Assembly (NCBI RefSeq): GCF_900100485.1
Contig: NZ_FNDH01000017.1
Span: 1-59,681 of the forward strand
Reading direction: 5' to 3'
Origin: Nitrosomonas sp. Nm132
Lineage (GTDB): Bacteria; Pseudomonadota; Gammaproteobacteria; Burkholderiales; Nitrosomonadaceae
DNA length: 59,681 nt
A program made the position numbers and the translations under genes. Position 1 is the first letter of the stretch. Each line of letters starts with the position of its first letter. Of this stretch, positions 7,471 through 16,574 are shown in pieces. The notes beneath the pieces are model-generated. The model did not search any database and had not been told where the DNA came from. It saw only the letters and a program-made list of their open reading frames with translations.

Positions 7471-10400
7471 TCATGCTTCCAGGGGTTTTTCATCAAACCA
7501 GCGATACAATGTAGGGAGGACTACCAAAGTCAATAAAGTAGAAGTAATCAACCCTCCGATCACCACAATGGCCAAAGGTCGTTGCACTTCTGAGCCTGGG
7601 CCGGTAGCAAATAGGAATGGCACCAAACCTAGCATCGCCACAGTTGCTGTCATCAGAACTGGACGGAAACGCTGTTCACAGCCACGGGTAACCGCTTCAG
7701 CAACATTGACGCCCTCTTCACGCAGCTTACGAATATAGGAAATCAATACCACACCGTTCAATACGGCAATCCCCCATAACGCAATAAAGCCTACTGACGC
7801 AGGTACCGACAGATATTCACCGGTGACGAACAGGCCGATCACCCCCCCTATCGAAGCAAAAGGTAAAACGAGAATAATGAGTCCCGCTAGCTTGATTGAA
7901 TTGAACAGCAAGAATAATAAGAAAAATATGGCCGCAATAGTCAACGGAACGATCACTGATAGCGTATCCATAGCACGCTCCATATTCTCGAATTGTCCAC
8001 CCCACTCAAAGTGATAACCGGACGGTAATTTAATTTCCTTGGCAGTACGTTGCTGCAATTCAGCAACAAAACCTCCGAGATCACGCTCATGCACATTAGC
8101 GCCCACCACCACACGCCGTTTAGCAAATTCTCGCGATACCTGGGCAGGTCCATCAATAACCCGAATTCTCGCAACAGCGTGAAGCGGTATTAGCGCCCCG
8201 CCTCCCGCTATTGCGCCGTCAACACCTGCTGCCGTGCTAGGGGTACGTAATAACAGATCGTGGATGGCATCCACATTATTACGAAAATGCTCTGGATAAC
8301 GCAGCACCAAGGAAAAACGCCGTTCGCCTTCGAATACATTGGTGATTATCTTGCCGCCAATCGCAGTTTCAATGAGTTCATTCACATCGGCAACATTCAG
8401 CCCATGACGTGCAATGGCGCGTCGGTCGATATCGATCGTCAGCGATTGCTGACCGGATAAGCGTTCAATGCGCAGATCACGCGCGCCCCGTACAGACTTT
8501 ATAATACGCGCCACCTGCTCGGACAATTCTCTCAATTTATCCAAATCATCGCCAAAAATCTTGACTGCGACTTGTGACCGTACCCCGGTCACCATTTCAT
8601 CCACCCTTTGCGCTATTGGCTGGGATAAAACAATCTGCACCCCCGGTAGAACTGACAGTGCTTTACGGATATCTTCTTCAACTTCTTCCTGGGTACGACC
8701 CGATGCCGGATCAATGTTCACAATAGGATCAGACTCATTAGGGCTGGCAGGATCAGCCGGTGATTCTCCACGACCGACTTTAGCCACCACACTCTTCACC
8801 CCGGGAATAGCAGCAATCATTTTCATGGCTTCTGTTTCAATTTTTAAGGATTCATCGAGTGAAATAGAAGGCACCCGAATGATCACAGGCGTAATCGAAC
8901 CTTCTTTCATGATAGGGATGAACGATTTACCCAGGAGGGGAAACAAGACAAATGACAACCCCAATAAACCTACTGCAACCATGATCGTCTTTTTTTCACT
9001 GGCCAAAGCCGCATTAAGCAAACGCCGATATCCCGATTTGAGAAAAGCGATAATTTTCGTATCATGATCGGCGCCTCCTTTAAGGATATAGGAACACAAT
9101 ACGGGTGATAACGTTAATGAAACGACCAGCGAGATCGCTAGCGCTATGGCGATGGTATACGCAAGCGGGCTAAATGTTTTTCCCTCCATCCCTTCCAGAG
9201 TCATCAGCGGTAAGAACACCAGAATGATAATGGAAATTCCAAATATCACCGGTGTACCTACTTCCGCAACAGCATCAACAATCGTGCGCAGATGCGATTC
9301 GCGGGTACCACTGGTATGGCCCAAGCGGTGAAATACGTTTTCCACGACCACCACCGTTGAATCGACCATCAGCCCAATCGCGATCGCCAACCCTCCCAAT
9401 GACATCAAATTGGCTGAGATGCCCTGCTGATTCATTACCATGAAAGTAACCAACGGCGTGATAATGAGTGTTGCCACCACGATCAGGCTGGAACGAACAT
9501 CGCCCAAAAATATGAACAATATGATGATGACGAGCAAAATACCTTCGATCAGCACCTTAGTCACCGTCCATATTGCCGCATCGACCAGATCAGTCCGATC
9601 ATAGAAAGGAACAATCTGCAGGCCACCCGGCAATAGATTCCGTTCGTTAATGTCTGCAACTTTCAACTTTATCCGTTCGACGATCTCCTTGGCATTCCCC
9701 CCTCTCAGCATCATGACGATACCCGAGACAGCTTCAGTATAACCACTCTTGATATTAGCACCCGCCCGCACTTCCGATCCAAATCTGACTTCAGCCACAT
9801 CGCGCACAAACACCGGTATCCCTTTAATCTCTTTCAGCACGATATCTTCAATATCCTGCAAAGTATTAATAAGGCCAACACCCCGGATCAGATATTGTTC
9901 AGATTGCAGCGCCAAGATATTACCACTCGCATTCGCGTTATTATTGGCAATCGCCATGTCGACCTGTGCGAGTGTCAAGTCGTAATGACGCAACTGATCG
10001 GGATTAACCAGCACATGATATTGCTTGGCGAACCCCCCCTGGGAATTGATTTCCGCGACACCGGGAATTGAACGTAACATGGGGCGTACCATCCAATCCT
10101 GGATGGTACGCCGTTCAGTCAGCTCTTCCACAGTTAATTGACGCTCACCATCATCTGGATGCTCAAGATTATATTGATAGACTTCGCCCAATCCAGTCGA
10201 TACGGGCCCAAGCACCGGAGTTACCCCTGGTGGCATCCTGTCCGCCACGCCGATCATCCGTTCCATGACAAGTTGGCGGGCAAAATAAACATCCGTCTCA
10301 TCGGTAAACACCAGCGTAATGATGGATAAGCCACTTTTGTTTAGTGAGCACATTTCAACTAGACCGGGCAGGCCCGTCATCGCAATTTCGATCGGAACGG

Positions 10401-10596
10401 TGACAATTCGCTCCATTTCCTCAGGACTACGGCCGATCGCTTCGGTAGCAACTTGCACCTGTATATTGGTGACATCAGGAAAAGCATCAATGGATAATTT
10501 TTGAGCTGCTTGAAAACCTGCCCCCACTAAAATGAGTGAGATAACCGCAACGATAAGGCGTTGCTTAAGCATTGCGCGTACGATCGAAGCAAGCAT
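7471..10596 (-). CDS. Heavy-metal efflux RND transporter, CzcA/CusA family
   Basis: 1041 residues, the usual length for an HME-RND inner-membrane pump. TM1 lies near residues 12-30, and a large periplasmic loop and TM2-6 follow. The TM4 motif AIAIGLMVDSTVVVVEN (residues 404-420) supplies the proton-relay acidic residues Asp412 and Glu419. A second periplasmic loop precedes TM8-12. It exports metal ions through a tripartite complex with the adaptor and TolC-like protein encoded just upstream. The TM4 motif lacks the first acidic residue of the CzcA type (DFG...DGA), so zinc/cobalt/cadmium specificity should not be assumed. The gene begins 3 nt after the adaptor gene stop. Confidence 0.93.
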   Translation of the reverse strand: MLASIVRAMLKQRLIVAVISLILVGAGFQAAQKLSIDAFPDVTNIQVQVATEAIGRSPEEMERIVTVPIEIAMTGLPGLVEMCSLNKSGLSIITLVFTDETDVYFARQLVMERMIGVADRMPPGVTPVLGPVSTGLGEVYQYNLEHPDDGERQLTVEELTERRTIQDWMVRPMLRSIPGVAEINSQGGFAKQYHVLVNPDQLRHYDLTLAQVDMAIANNNANASGNILALQSEQYLIRGVGLINTLQDIEDIVLKEIKGIPVFVRDVAEVRFGSEVRAGANIKSGYTEAVSGIVMMLRGGNAKEIVERIKLKVADINERNLLPGGLQIVPFYDRTDLVDAAIWTVTKVLIEGILLVIIILFIFLGDVRSSLIVVATLIITPLVTFMVMNQQGISANLMSLGGLAIAIGLMVDSTVVVVENVFHRLGHTSGTRESHLRTIVDAVAEVGTPVIFGISIIILVFLPLMTLEGMEGKTFSPLAYTIAIALAISLVVSLTLSPVLCSYILKGGADHDTKIIAFLKSGYRRLLNAALASEKKTIMVAVGLLGLSFVLFPLLGKSFIPIMKEGSITPVIIRVPSISLDESLKIETEAMKMIAAIPGVKSVVAKVGRGESPADPASPNESDPIVNIDPASGRTQEEVEEDIRKALSVLPGVQIVLSQPIAQRVDEMVTGVRSQVAVKIFGDDLDKLRELSEQVARIIKSVRGARDLRIERLSGQQSLTIDIDRRAIARHGLNVADVNELIETAIGGKIITNVFEGERRFSLVLRYPEHFRNNVDAIHDLLLRTPSTAAGVDGAIAGGGALIPLHAVARIRVIDGPAQVSREFAKRRVVVGANVHERDLGGFVAELQQRTAKEIKLPSGYHFEWGGQFENMERAMDTLSVIVPLTIAAIFFLLFLLFNSIKLAGLIILVLPFASIGGVIGLFVTGEYLSVPASVGFIALWGIAVLNGVVLISYIRKLREEGVNVAEAVTRGCEQRFRPVLMTATVAMLGLVPFLFATGPGSEVQRPLAIVVIGGLITSTLLTLVVLPTLYRWFDEKPLEA

Positions 10597-10599
10597 GAT

Positions 10600-11763
10600 C
10601 TATTCCAATTCAGCGAGCTTGCGCTCATTATCAAGATGAAAAGCACCTTCCAGTACGATATTCCGCTCATCGGTCAATCCATTGAGCACAGGACGCATTT
10701 CATTGATTTCCTGCGCCAGTTCAACAGGAACACGCAGGAAGTGATTATTACCTTGATCAACAAATACATAATCGATGTTGGAATCTCGCACCACGGCACT
10801 TTCAGGCACTACCAGGCTTCTATGAGGATTCTCAGTAATATGCATTTTAGCCAGCATGGCAGGTTTGAGTTTGCGCTTCGGATTCTCCACTTCCGTGCGT
10901 ACCATGACCGTCCGGGTCAATGGATTAACGGTATCAGCGACAAAAATGATGACACCATCAAAACTGATGTCACCTAATGCTGGAATCTTAATCTCCACAT
11001 GCTGCCCTTCCATCACATGACGTGCAATATGCTCCGGCACGTCACCCGTCGCCCAAACCGTCGATAAATCAGCCACCGTAAATAATTTATCTGCAGGTTG
11101 CACAACCTCACCAATCGCAACATTACGTTCAACAACAGTACCAGGCATGGAAGCAGTAATGGGCACAGAAGGAAGTATCTGTCCACGCTTCAGTAAATCA
11201 TGCAAGGGTTTCTCATCCACTCCTAATAAGCGTAATTGGTCTTTTGCTGCACTGTATTCGGCACGAGACACTTGCAGTTCAGACTCACGACGCTGCAATT
11301 CAGCCGCACCAATCACATCGGCCGTAAAGAGCTGTTGCGCACGCGCAGCCGCCCTTTCTGCAAGCTGCATCACTGAATTCGCACGTAAATATGCCAGTTG
11401 TGCTTGCGTTAGTTCTGGACCGGCTATTCGCGCCAGAACGGTACCTATTTTTACTTCATCACCAAGCTTGGCGGAAACCTCAACGATACGCCCAGTGACG
11501 TTTGCACCTACTCGAATCAGCTTATGCTGATCTATTTCGATTTGACTCGGTACTTTTATTTTATCCGCCACATCCATGACTTCTGGTTTTCCGATCTTGA
11601 TGCGCTGTATCATTTCTGGTTTGAGGATGATGCTATTTGGATCAGTTACTTTTGCTTGCGTCGTCTCTTCAGCCTGAGGCACTGAAGAATCATTCTTATC
11701 ACATGCGGCTAAAAACAGAGCAACAAGAAATACAGCGCCAGTAATTAGAGCTTGAACATTCAT
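10600..11763 (-). CDS. RND efflux periplasmic adaptor (CzcB/CusB-type lipoprotein)
   Basis: 387 residues of the HlyD/membrane-fusion family. The N-terminus is a lipoprotein signal with lipobox LAAC (Cys21). A beta-barrel/lipoyl half (GRIVEVSAKLGDEVKIGTVL), a coiled-coil hairpin (~120-180), the second lipoyl half (ASMPGTVVERNVAIGEVV) and a C-terminal barrel follow. It links the inner-membrane pump to the outer-membrane channel. Spacing of 8 nt from the upstream channel gene and 3 nt to the pump gene indicates one operon. No His/Met-rich metal-binding tail is seen. Confidence 0.9.
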   Translation of the reverse strand: MNVQALITGAVFLVALFLAACDKNDSSVPQAEETTQAKVTDPNSIILKPEMIQRIKIGKPEVMDVADKIKVPSQIEIDQHKLIRVGANVTGRIVEVSAKLGDEVKIGTVLARIAGPELTQAQLAYLRANSVMQLAERAAARAQQLFTADVIGAAELQRRESELQVSRAEYSAAKDQLRLLGVDEKPLHDLLKRGQILPSVPITASMPGTVVERNVAIGEVVQPADKLFTVADLSTVWATGDVPEHIARHVMEGQHVEIKIPALGDISFDGVIIFVADTVNPLTRTVMVRTEVENPKRKLKPAMLAKMHITENPHRSLVVPESAVVRDSNIDYVFVDQGNNHFLRVPVELAQEINEMRPVLNGLTDERNIVLEGAFHLDNERKLAELE

Positions 11764-11771
11764 GCGAAGAT

Positions 11772-13019
11772 TTACTCCTTGGGATAATGCGCACGTAATC
11801 GATCGATTTCGGTAGCGGCTGACTGTAATTCAAAATAGGCTTGCAATAGCTCTGCGCGTGCGCCACGCAACACACGTTGCGTATCGAGCACTTCGATAAA
11901 ACCACGTTCACCTAAACGAAAAGCGGCTTCTGCTACACGTAATGCAGATTCAGCCTCCTGAATGATGCCGCCCTCATACATCTCCACTCTCCGTTTTGCA
12001 ATCTGCATGGCCTGCCAAGCGGACTCAAGTAGCCGATTGATTTCATAACGTCGATATTCCAAGGTATCACGCACACGTGCGGAATCAAATATGGCACTAT
12101 CAATTTCACCACGACGCCGGTAAAACAAAGGAACTTTAACGCTTAGCCCAGCGGTATTCGAAGTGAATTGCTTATCCTGATAATTGCTATACAGAATATT
12201 CACTGAAGGTAAAACGGAAGCACGCTCCTGGTCGATACGCAGACGTGCACGATCTTGCTCAGCTTCCAAACGTAAGATATCAGGATTAGTTGTGATAATC
12301 TGTTTATGCAGTTCTTCGAGCTCAGGCAATTGAACCGGATCATTAAGGGAAGCAATTATCTCAAAATCAGATTGTAATCTGCCCGCAGTGAGCTGAAAAA
12401 GCGCAACCCTCGCTCTTTCCGCATTTAACAACGCAGCCTCTTTTCTGCTTGCCGCAGTCATCACTTCGGTATCAGCACGAATCAATTCAAAACGTGCAGA
12501 CTCACCCACCTCAACACTTAGCTTGATACGTCGCTGTATCTCTTCCATCAAATCGAAAATACTCGATTCCATATCTGCTTGTTTTTGACGAAGCAATAGC
12601 TCATAAGCACGTATGCGCAATTGTGCCGCGAGATCCGCACGTACCTGATCCAGATTAGCGCGACTAGCTTCGACACCTGCTTCTGCTGATCCGATTCGGG
12701 CGCTTCGGAAAAAAGGATTTTCTAAAGGTTGAGTTACTGTTACTTGCCGCTGCATCGATGACGGACCGGTAAGTTCAAATGGAAGTCGAGGCGTATCTGG
12801 ACCGGCCATAAAAGTAACTTCGGGATTAGGAAAAGCAGATGCACTCACTACCCCTGCCTCAGCAATATTGACTTGCGATCGAGCTGCATGAACCAAACCA
12901 TTAGCTTCCAACCCCAATCGCTGGATCTCTTCAATAGAGTACTGGGTAACTGCTTCTTTAGCCCAAACAAAAGAACTAAAGGAAAAAAATAAGCAGAGTA
13001 AGATATAAAATTTCTGCAT
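11772..13019 (-). CDS. TolC-family outer-membrane factor (CzcC-like)
   Basis: 415 residues: a signal peptide ending near WA-KEA, then the duplicated outer-membrane efflux protein domain with long helices rich in Ala, Arg and Glu (ANLDQVRADLAAQLRIRAYE; AFRLGERGFIEVLDTQRVL). It forms the trimeric channel for the RND pump. It is the first gene of the four-gene operon (channel, adaptor, pump, PII-like). Confidence 0.9.
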   Translation of the reverse strand: MQKFYILLCLFFSFSSFVWAKEAVTQYSIEEIQRLGLEANGLVHAARSQVNIAEAGVVSASAFPNPEVTFMAGPDTPRLPFELTGPSSMQRQVTVTQPLENPFFRSARIGSAEAGVEASRANLDQVRADLAAQLRIRAYELLLRQKQADMESSIFDLMEEIQRRIKLSVEVGESARFELIRADTEVMTAASRKEAALLNAERARVALFQLTAGRLQSDFEIIASLNDPVQLPELEELHKQIITTNPDILRLEAEQDRARLRIDQERASVLPSVNILYSNYQDKQFTSNTAGLSVKVPLFYRRRGEIDSAIFDSARVRDTLEYRRYEINRLLESAWQAMQIAKRRVEMYEGGIIQEAESALRVAEAAFRLGERGFIEVLDTQRVLRGARAELLQAYFELQSAATEIDRLRAHYPKE

Positions 13020-13535
13020 ATGGGAAAACTCTGGACTATTAGTAATCTTTCAATTTTTAATGAAGTTATCAGTGCATATCTAATCGTGCAAATACATGAT
13101 AGATCATCAATCATGTATTTGTTTATGATTTAGTGGACATTGGCATTATTTCACATAACAGATACTTACTTGTTTCTACTGATCAGAATTTAATTAATCA
13201 GCAACAACTATACGCAGTAGAAAATGAATCCAAGCTGAACAAGCTGGATAAAACTGAATAACAAAAATGCTACTTAATAAATTCCTGATTTCTGAGCGCT
13301 TGAATGATTCCGCTAAATTAGCATAGGCAGTTTGCTATCGTGACTTACCGTATCGAGAATATTAACCCTAATAACATATTGGCTAAAGAAATTTCTCCAA
13401 AAGGGATATAGCTCCAATCATCCTATCCATATCTTATAATTTCTACTTCACCTATTCGTCACTTTGTTCCTCGCTTATAAAGCCTAATTAACAATAATTT
13501 TTTTCTATTATCCATTAAATGGTTACATATGATTT
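13020..13535. other. 516-bp AT-rich divergent intergenic region
   Basis: It lies between the efflux operon (minus) and the RpfE-type gene (plus). Apart from the inverted repeat at 13090-13120 I see no gene, RNA or element in it. The right half is very AT-rich and should contain the promoter of the RpfE-type gene. Confidence 0.5.
13090..13120. promoter_or_regulatory. Inverted repeat upstream of the efflux operon, candidate operator
   Basis: AAATACATGAT and its exact complement are separated by 9 nt. The repeat lies 70 bp upstream of the first efflux gene, where a repressor or MerR/two-component regulator could bind. The spacing suggests a dimeric regulator; no regulator gene is seen beside it. 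A transcript hairpin is the alternative. Confidence 0.4.
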
Positions 13536-14570
13536 ATGAAGCTACATCTCCTCATTCCTGGCTTATTTTGGCCTGAAACTAAAAGAACAGAAGTTTATAG
13601 TGATTTATCTTTACCTGCTTTGGAAAGGATCCTGGCAAAAAGCCACTATACTGAGAGCCGATCTCAAGCGATAGAAGAATGGCTATGTCAGGCTTTCGGT
13701 GTGTCTAAACAGCAAGACTGGCCGGTCGCACCTATCATGTTACATATTGATGGAACAGACGCAGAACAAACTCGCAACGAGTATTGGCTACGCGCTGATC
13801 CAGTTCATCTCCGTATTGAGAACAATCATATTCTGATGGCCGATAGTCAAATTTTTACGATTTCCTTAAAGGAATCGATGCAATTTGCCGAAATTCTCAA
13901 TCAGTATTTCAACAAAAGTGGAATATTTTTTTTACCACTTTACCCTGATCGCTGGTATGTCCGTATCAACAAAACACCTAACTTGCAAACTCGGCTACTC
14001 AGTGAGACGGTTGGTAAAAACATCAATAATCTGTTACCAGCTGGCGAAGATAGTTCAATATGGCATAACATTTTTAACGAGATACAAATGCTGCTACATG
14101 ATCATCAGCTTAACCAAGAAAGAGAAGCACGTGGCGAATTGGCAATCAATAGCATCTGGTTCTGGGGAGGAGGAATTATGCCACAGGTTATACGCTCGAC
14201 TTTTAATCAAGTATGGTGTGATCATGCTTTCGCCCATGCCCTAGCAGTTGCAAGTGGCATAGCGCATTATCCACTCCCTCATGATGCAACAGTGTGGCAA
14301 CATTCAACCGGACCCAATAACCAGTTAGTGATTCTTGATACTTTGTGGGGAAAAACACAGTACAAGAATATATATGAATGGCGTCAATCTTTGAGCTCAT
14401 TAGAACATAGCTGGTTTACACCCTTACTCGAAGCAATGAGACAAGGAAAAATCTCTCAATTGACGATTACTGCATTAAATGAGAATCACATAAGAAATTT
14501 TGTAATGACACCTAGCAGTTTATGGAAATTTTGGGTTAGAACTAAATCTTTATCAAATTATGCAAAATGA
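13536..14570 (+). CDS. RpfE-type conserved protein (COG4255-like)
   Basis: 344 residues, no signal peptide. The N-terminus MKLHLLIPGLFWP and the central IWFWGGG motif (~208-214) are features of the betaproteobacterial/xanthomonad RpfE-type family, which databases sometimes label phosphoglycerate mutase-like without proof. The C-terminal third contains DTLWGKTQYKNIYEWRQSL. From memory, relatives are often found beside recJ; here the next gene is an EAL protein. The molecular function is unknown. Confidence 0.6.
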   Translation: MKLHLLIPGLFWPETKRTEVYSDLSLPALERILAKSHYTESRSQAIEEWLCQAFGVSKQQDWPVAPIMLHIDGTDAEQTRNEYWLRADPVHLRIENNHILMADSQIFTISLKESMQFAEILNQYFNKSGIFFLPLYPDRWYVRINKTPNLQTRLLSETVGKNINNLLPAGEDSSIWHNIFNEIQMLLHDHQLNQEREARGELAINSIWFWGGGIMPQVIRSTFNQVWCDHAFAHALAVASGIAHYPLPHDATVWQHSTGPNNQLVILDTLWGKTQYKNIYEWRQSLSSLEHSWFTPLLEAMRQGKISQLTITALNENHIRNFVMTPSSLWKFWVRTKSLSNYAK

Positions 14571-14616
14571 TCAAATTCAGTTTTTTGTACATAATTTTTA
14601 TTAATAGTCATAGAAG

Positions 14617-16128
14617 ATGAGCGCACAAATATCTCTCAAATTTAGTGGCATCAAACCCTATCTCATAGCAAGCCTTGCCGTTACCGTAACAGGATCTCTT
14701 ATTGCCGCCAACTACTTTATGCTTGGACTAGAGCCACAGATTATTCATATCCTGTGGATTATTCTGATCGCAGCGCTATTTGCCATGATCGCTCAGATCA
14801 CGCGCACAGAAAAAGCTTTTGCAAAACATCTGGCATTATTTATAGCTAATAAAGAAAGACTTACTAATGAAATCAAGTATCGGCTCTGGGCCGAAAAAAC
14901 TTTCTCAGAAAATAAAACCAGATTACAAATTGTTGATGAAAATTTTCCAGTCATGCTCGCATACTTTAATACTGAGCAGCAATGCCGTTACCATAATCGC
15001 GCTTATCGCCTCTGGTTTGGGTTGAATGCGGAGCAAATCGACAATCGATTTACACGAGAATTTTTAAGTGAACGTTTTTATTATGGACTTAAGCGCAGCA
15101 TCAATAATATTTTGGCTGGCGAGATAGTACAAAATAAACGAATACAAAAATTAGCCAATGGTTCAACATGCCTCATTAGTGAGCAATTCGTGCCACATTT
15201 TGATTCAAAAGGGAAAGTCATCGGATTTTATACCCTGTATACGCCCCGCATTTTGAAAGAGAACGAGCAATTCTCAGATATAACCCAAGAACAAACAAAA
15301 TCAGAAAATATTCTGATACAAGATAGCAGCAATGATGATGAGTCAAGTAGCGGAAATGAAAACAAGCATCCTTCATCTGTACCGATTGGCTCTGCAGCAC
15401 AGGTTATTCAGGCTATTGAACAAGGTAAATTCCATTTATATTGCCAAAATATCCTATCGACAAAAAAAGACTCAAATCCATGCGCATACTATGAGATCTT
15501 GATCAGGATGGTTGAGGAGGAAAATAATCTTATACCCCCTGGAGCATTTTTATCTTTTGTCGAGAAATATCATCTGATGCCACGACTGGATCGCTGGGTT
15601 GTCAGTTATATGACCAAATGGTTATGCACGCACAAAATAAATTCAGGCATAACCGTTTATATTAACCTTGCCAAAGATACGTTGAGTGATCCCCAGTTTA
15701 TTGATTTTGTTAAAAAACAGTTGCAGGAATCCAATATTCCTGCACAAGCATTATGCTTCGAAATTGAAGAGTCAGATGCCAAATCAAACTTCCCGAATGC
15801 TGCAATCTTTTCACAAAAGATCAGACAGATAGGTTGCAATGTTTCCTTATCTGGCTTTGGTCATGATCGAACTTCATTTAACTTACTCAAAAATATCAAA
15901 GTCGATTTCCTGAAAATAGATGGAAGTTTGATCTGTAATATGTTGAATGATCCAGCAGATCTAGCCAGAGTAAATGAAATTAACCGGATAGCGCATCTCA
16001 TGAAGATCCAAACTATTGCAGAATCTGTTGAATCACCTGAAATTATTGAGAAATTACATGAAATAAGTGTCGATTTCGCTCAGGGATTAGGTATTGCACA
16101 ACCACAGTTACTTAAAGAACTTAAATAA
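14617..16128 (+). CDS. Membrane PAS-EAL protein with degenerate EAL site
   Basis: 503 residues: two transmembrane helices (~13-34 and 42-60), a short coiled linker, a PAS-like domain (~100-212), an acidic Ser-rich linker (~220-255) and an EAL domain (~258-500). EAL domains hydrolyse c-di-GMP. Here EAL is EIL (Glu293), and Asn350, Glu382, Glu385, Lys433, Glu469 and Gln489 occupy expected active-site positions. The metal-binding DDFG motif, however, is SGFG (Ser412-Gly413). Loss of both aspartates predicts no phosphodiesterase activity, so a c-di-GMP receptor or protein-interaction role is more likely. It lies 46 nt after the RpfE-type gene and is probably co-transcribed. Confidence 0.85.
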   Translation: MSAQISLKFSGIKPYLIASLAVTVTGSLIAANYFMLGLEPQIIHILWIILIAALFAMIAQITRTEKAFAKHLALFIANKERLTNEIKYRLWAEKTFSENKTRLQIVDENFPVMLAYFNTEQQCRYHNRAYRLWFGLNAEQIDNRFTREFLSERFYYGLKRSINNILAGEIVQNKRIQKLANGSTCLISEQFVPHFDSKGKVIGFYTLYTPRILKENEQFSDITQEQTKSENILIQDSSNDDESSSGNENKHPSSVPIGSAAQVIQAIEQGKFHLYCQNILSTKKDSNPCAYYEILIRMVEEENNLIPPGAFLSFVEKYHLMPRLDRWVVSYMTKWLCTHKINSGITVYINLAKDTLSDPQFIDFVKKQLQESNIPAQALCFEIEESDAKSNFPNAAIFSQKIRQIGCNVSLSGFGHDRTSFNLLKNIKVDFLKIDGSLICNMLNDPADLARVNEINRIAHLMKIQTIAESVESPEIIEKLHEISVDFAQGLGIAQPQLLKELK

Positions 16129-16236
16129 ACGCAGATCAGTTTTAGCAGAAAATAGCATCCTATAGTAGCAATCATAGTGGCACTCCATTATCTCCATTTC
16201 ATAATAGAGAATATATAGCATGGACAAGCTCTGAGC

Positions 16237-16491
16237 TTACTGCCCAACTCGCTTATACTCTTCCCATTGTTCAGGTGTGAGCGTTTTCATAGATAGTGCA
16301 TGAACCTCTTGCTCCATCTTATCCTGCAAAGCACGGTAAACAAGTTGATGTTGCTGAATCATGCTTTTTCCCCGGAACTGTTCACTCACAATAACGGCGC
16401 TAAAATGACGCCCATCATCGCCTTCTACCTGAACCCATTCACATGGTAAAGATGTTGCAATACATTGTTTAATATGATCTGAGGTAATCAT
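16237..16491 (-). CDS. ibaG: BolA-family protein IbaG
   Basis: 84 residues. The BolA fold is indicated by the short N-terminal helix (MITSDHIKQCIATSL), GDDGRHFSAVIVSEQFRGKSM, and QQHQLVYRAL with the conserved His. IbaG/BolA proteins work with monothiol glutaredoxins in iron-sulphur handling and acid stress. The start at 16491 is preferred because AAGGAT lies 9 nt upstream; an upstream in-frame start would add 25 hydrophobic residues not typical of the family. In E. coli ibaG also follows the mla operon. Confidence 0.88.
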   Translation of the reverse strand: MITSDHIKQCIATSLPCEWVQVEGDDGRHFSAVIVSEQFRGKSMIQQHQLVYRALQDKMEQEVHALSMKTLTPEQWEEYKRVGQ

Positions 16492-16574
16492 TCTTGATCC
16501 TTTAGATAAAATAAATACATCGTTAGATTTTATTGTTGCTAAAACGCAAATAAGAAAATCTAACAAAATTCGGG

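Noticed and set aside
8468..9067. 199-codon plus-strand ORF inside the RND pump gene
   Set aside because: Antisense shadow of a conserved membrane protein; composition rich in Ser/Thr/Arg with no recognisable domain or ribosome-binding site.
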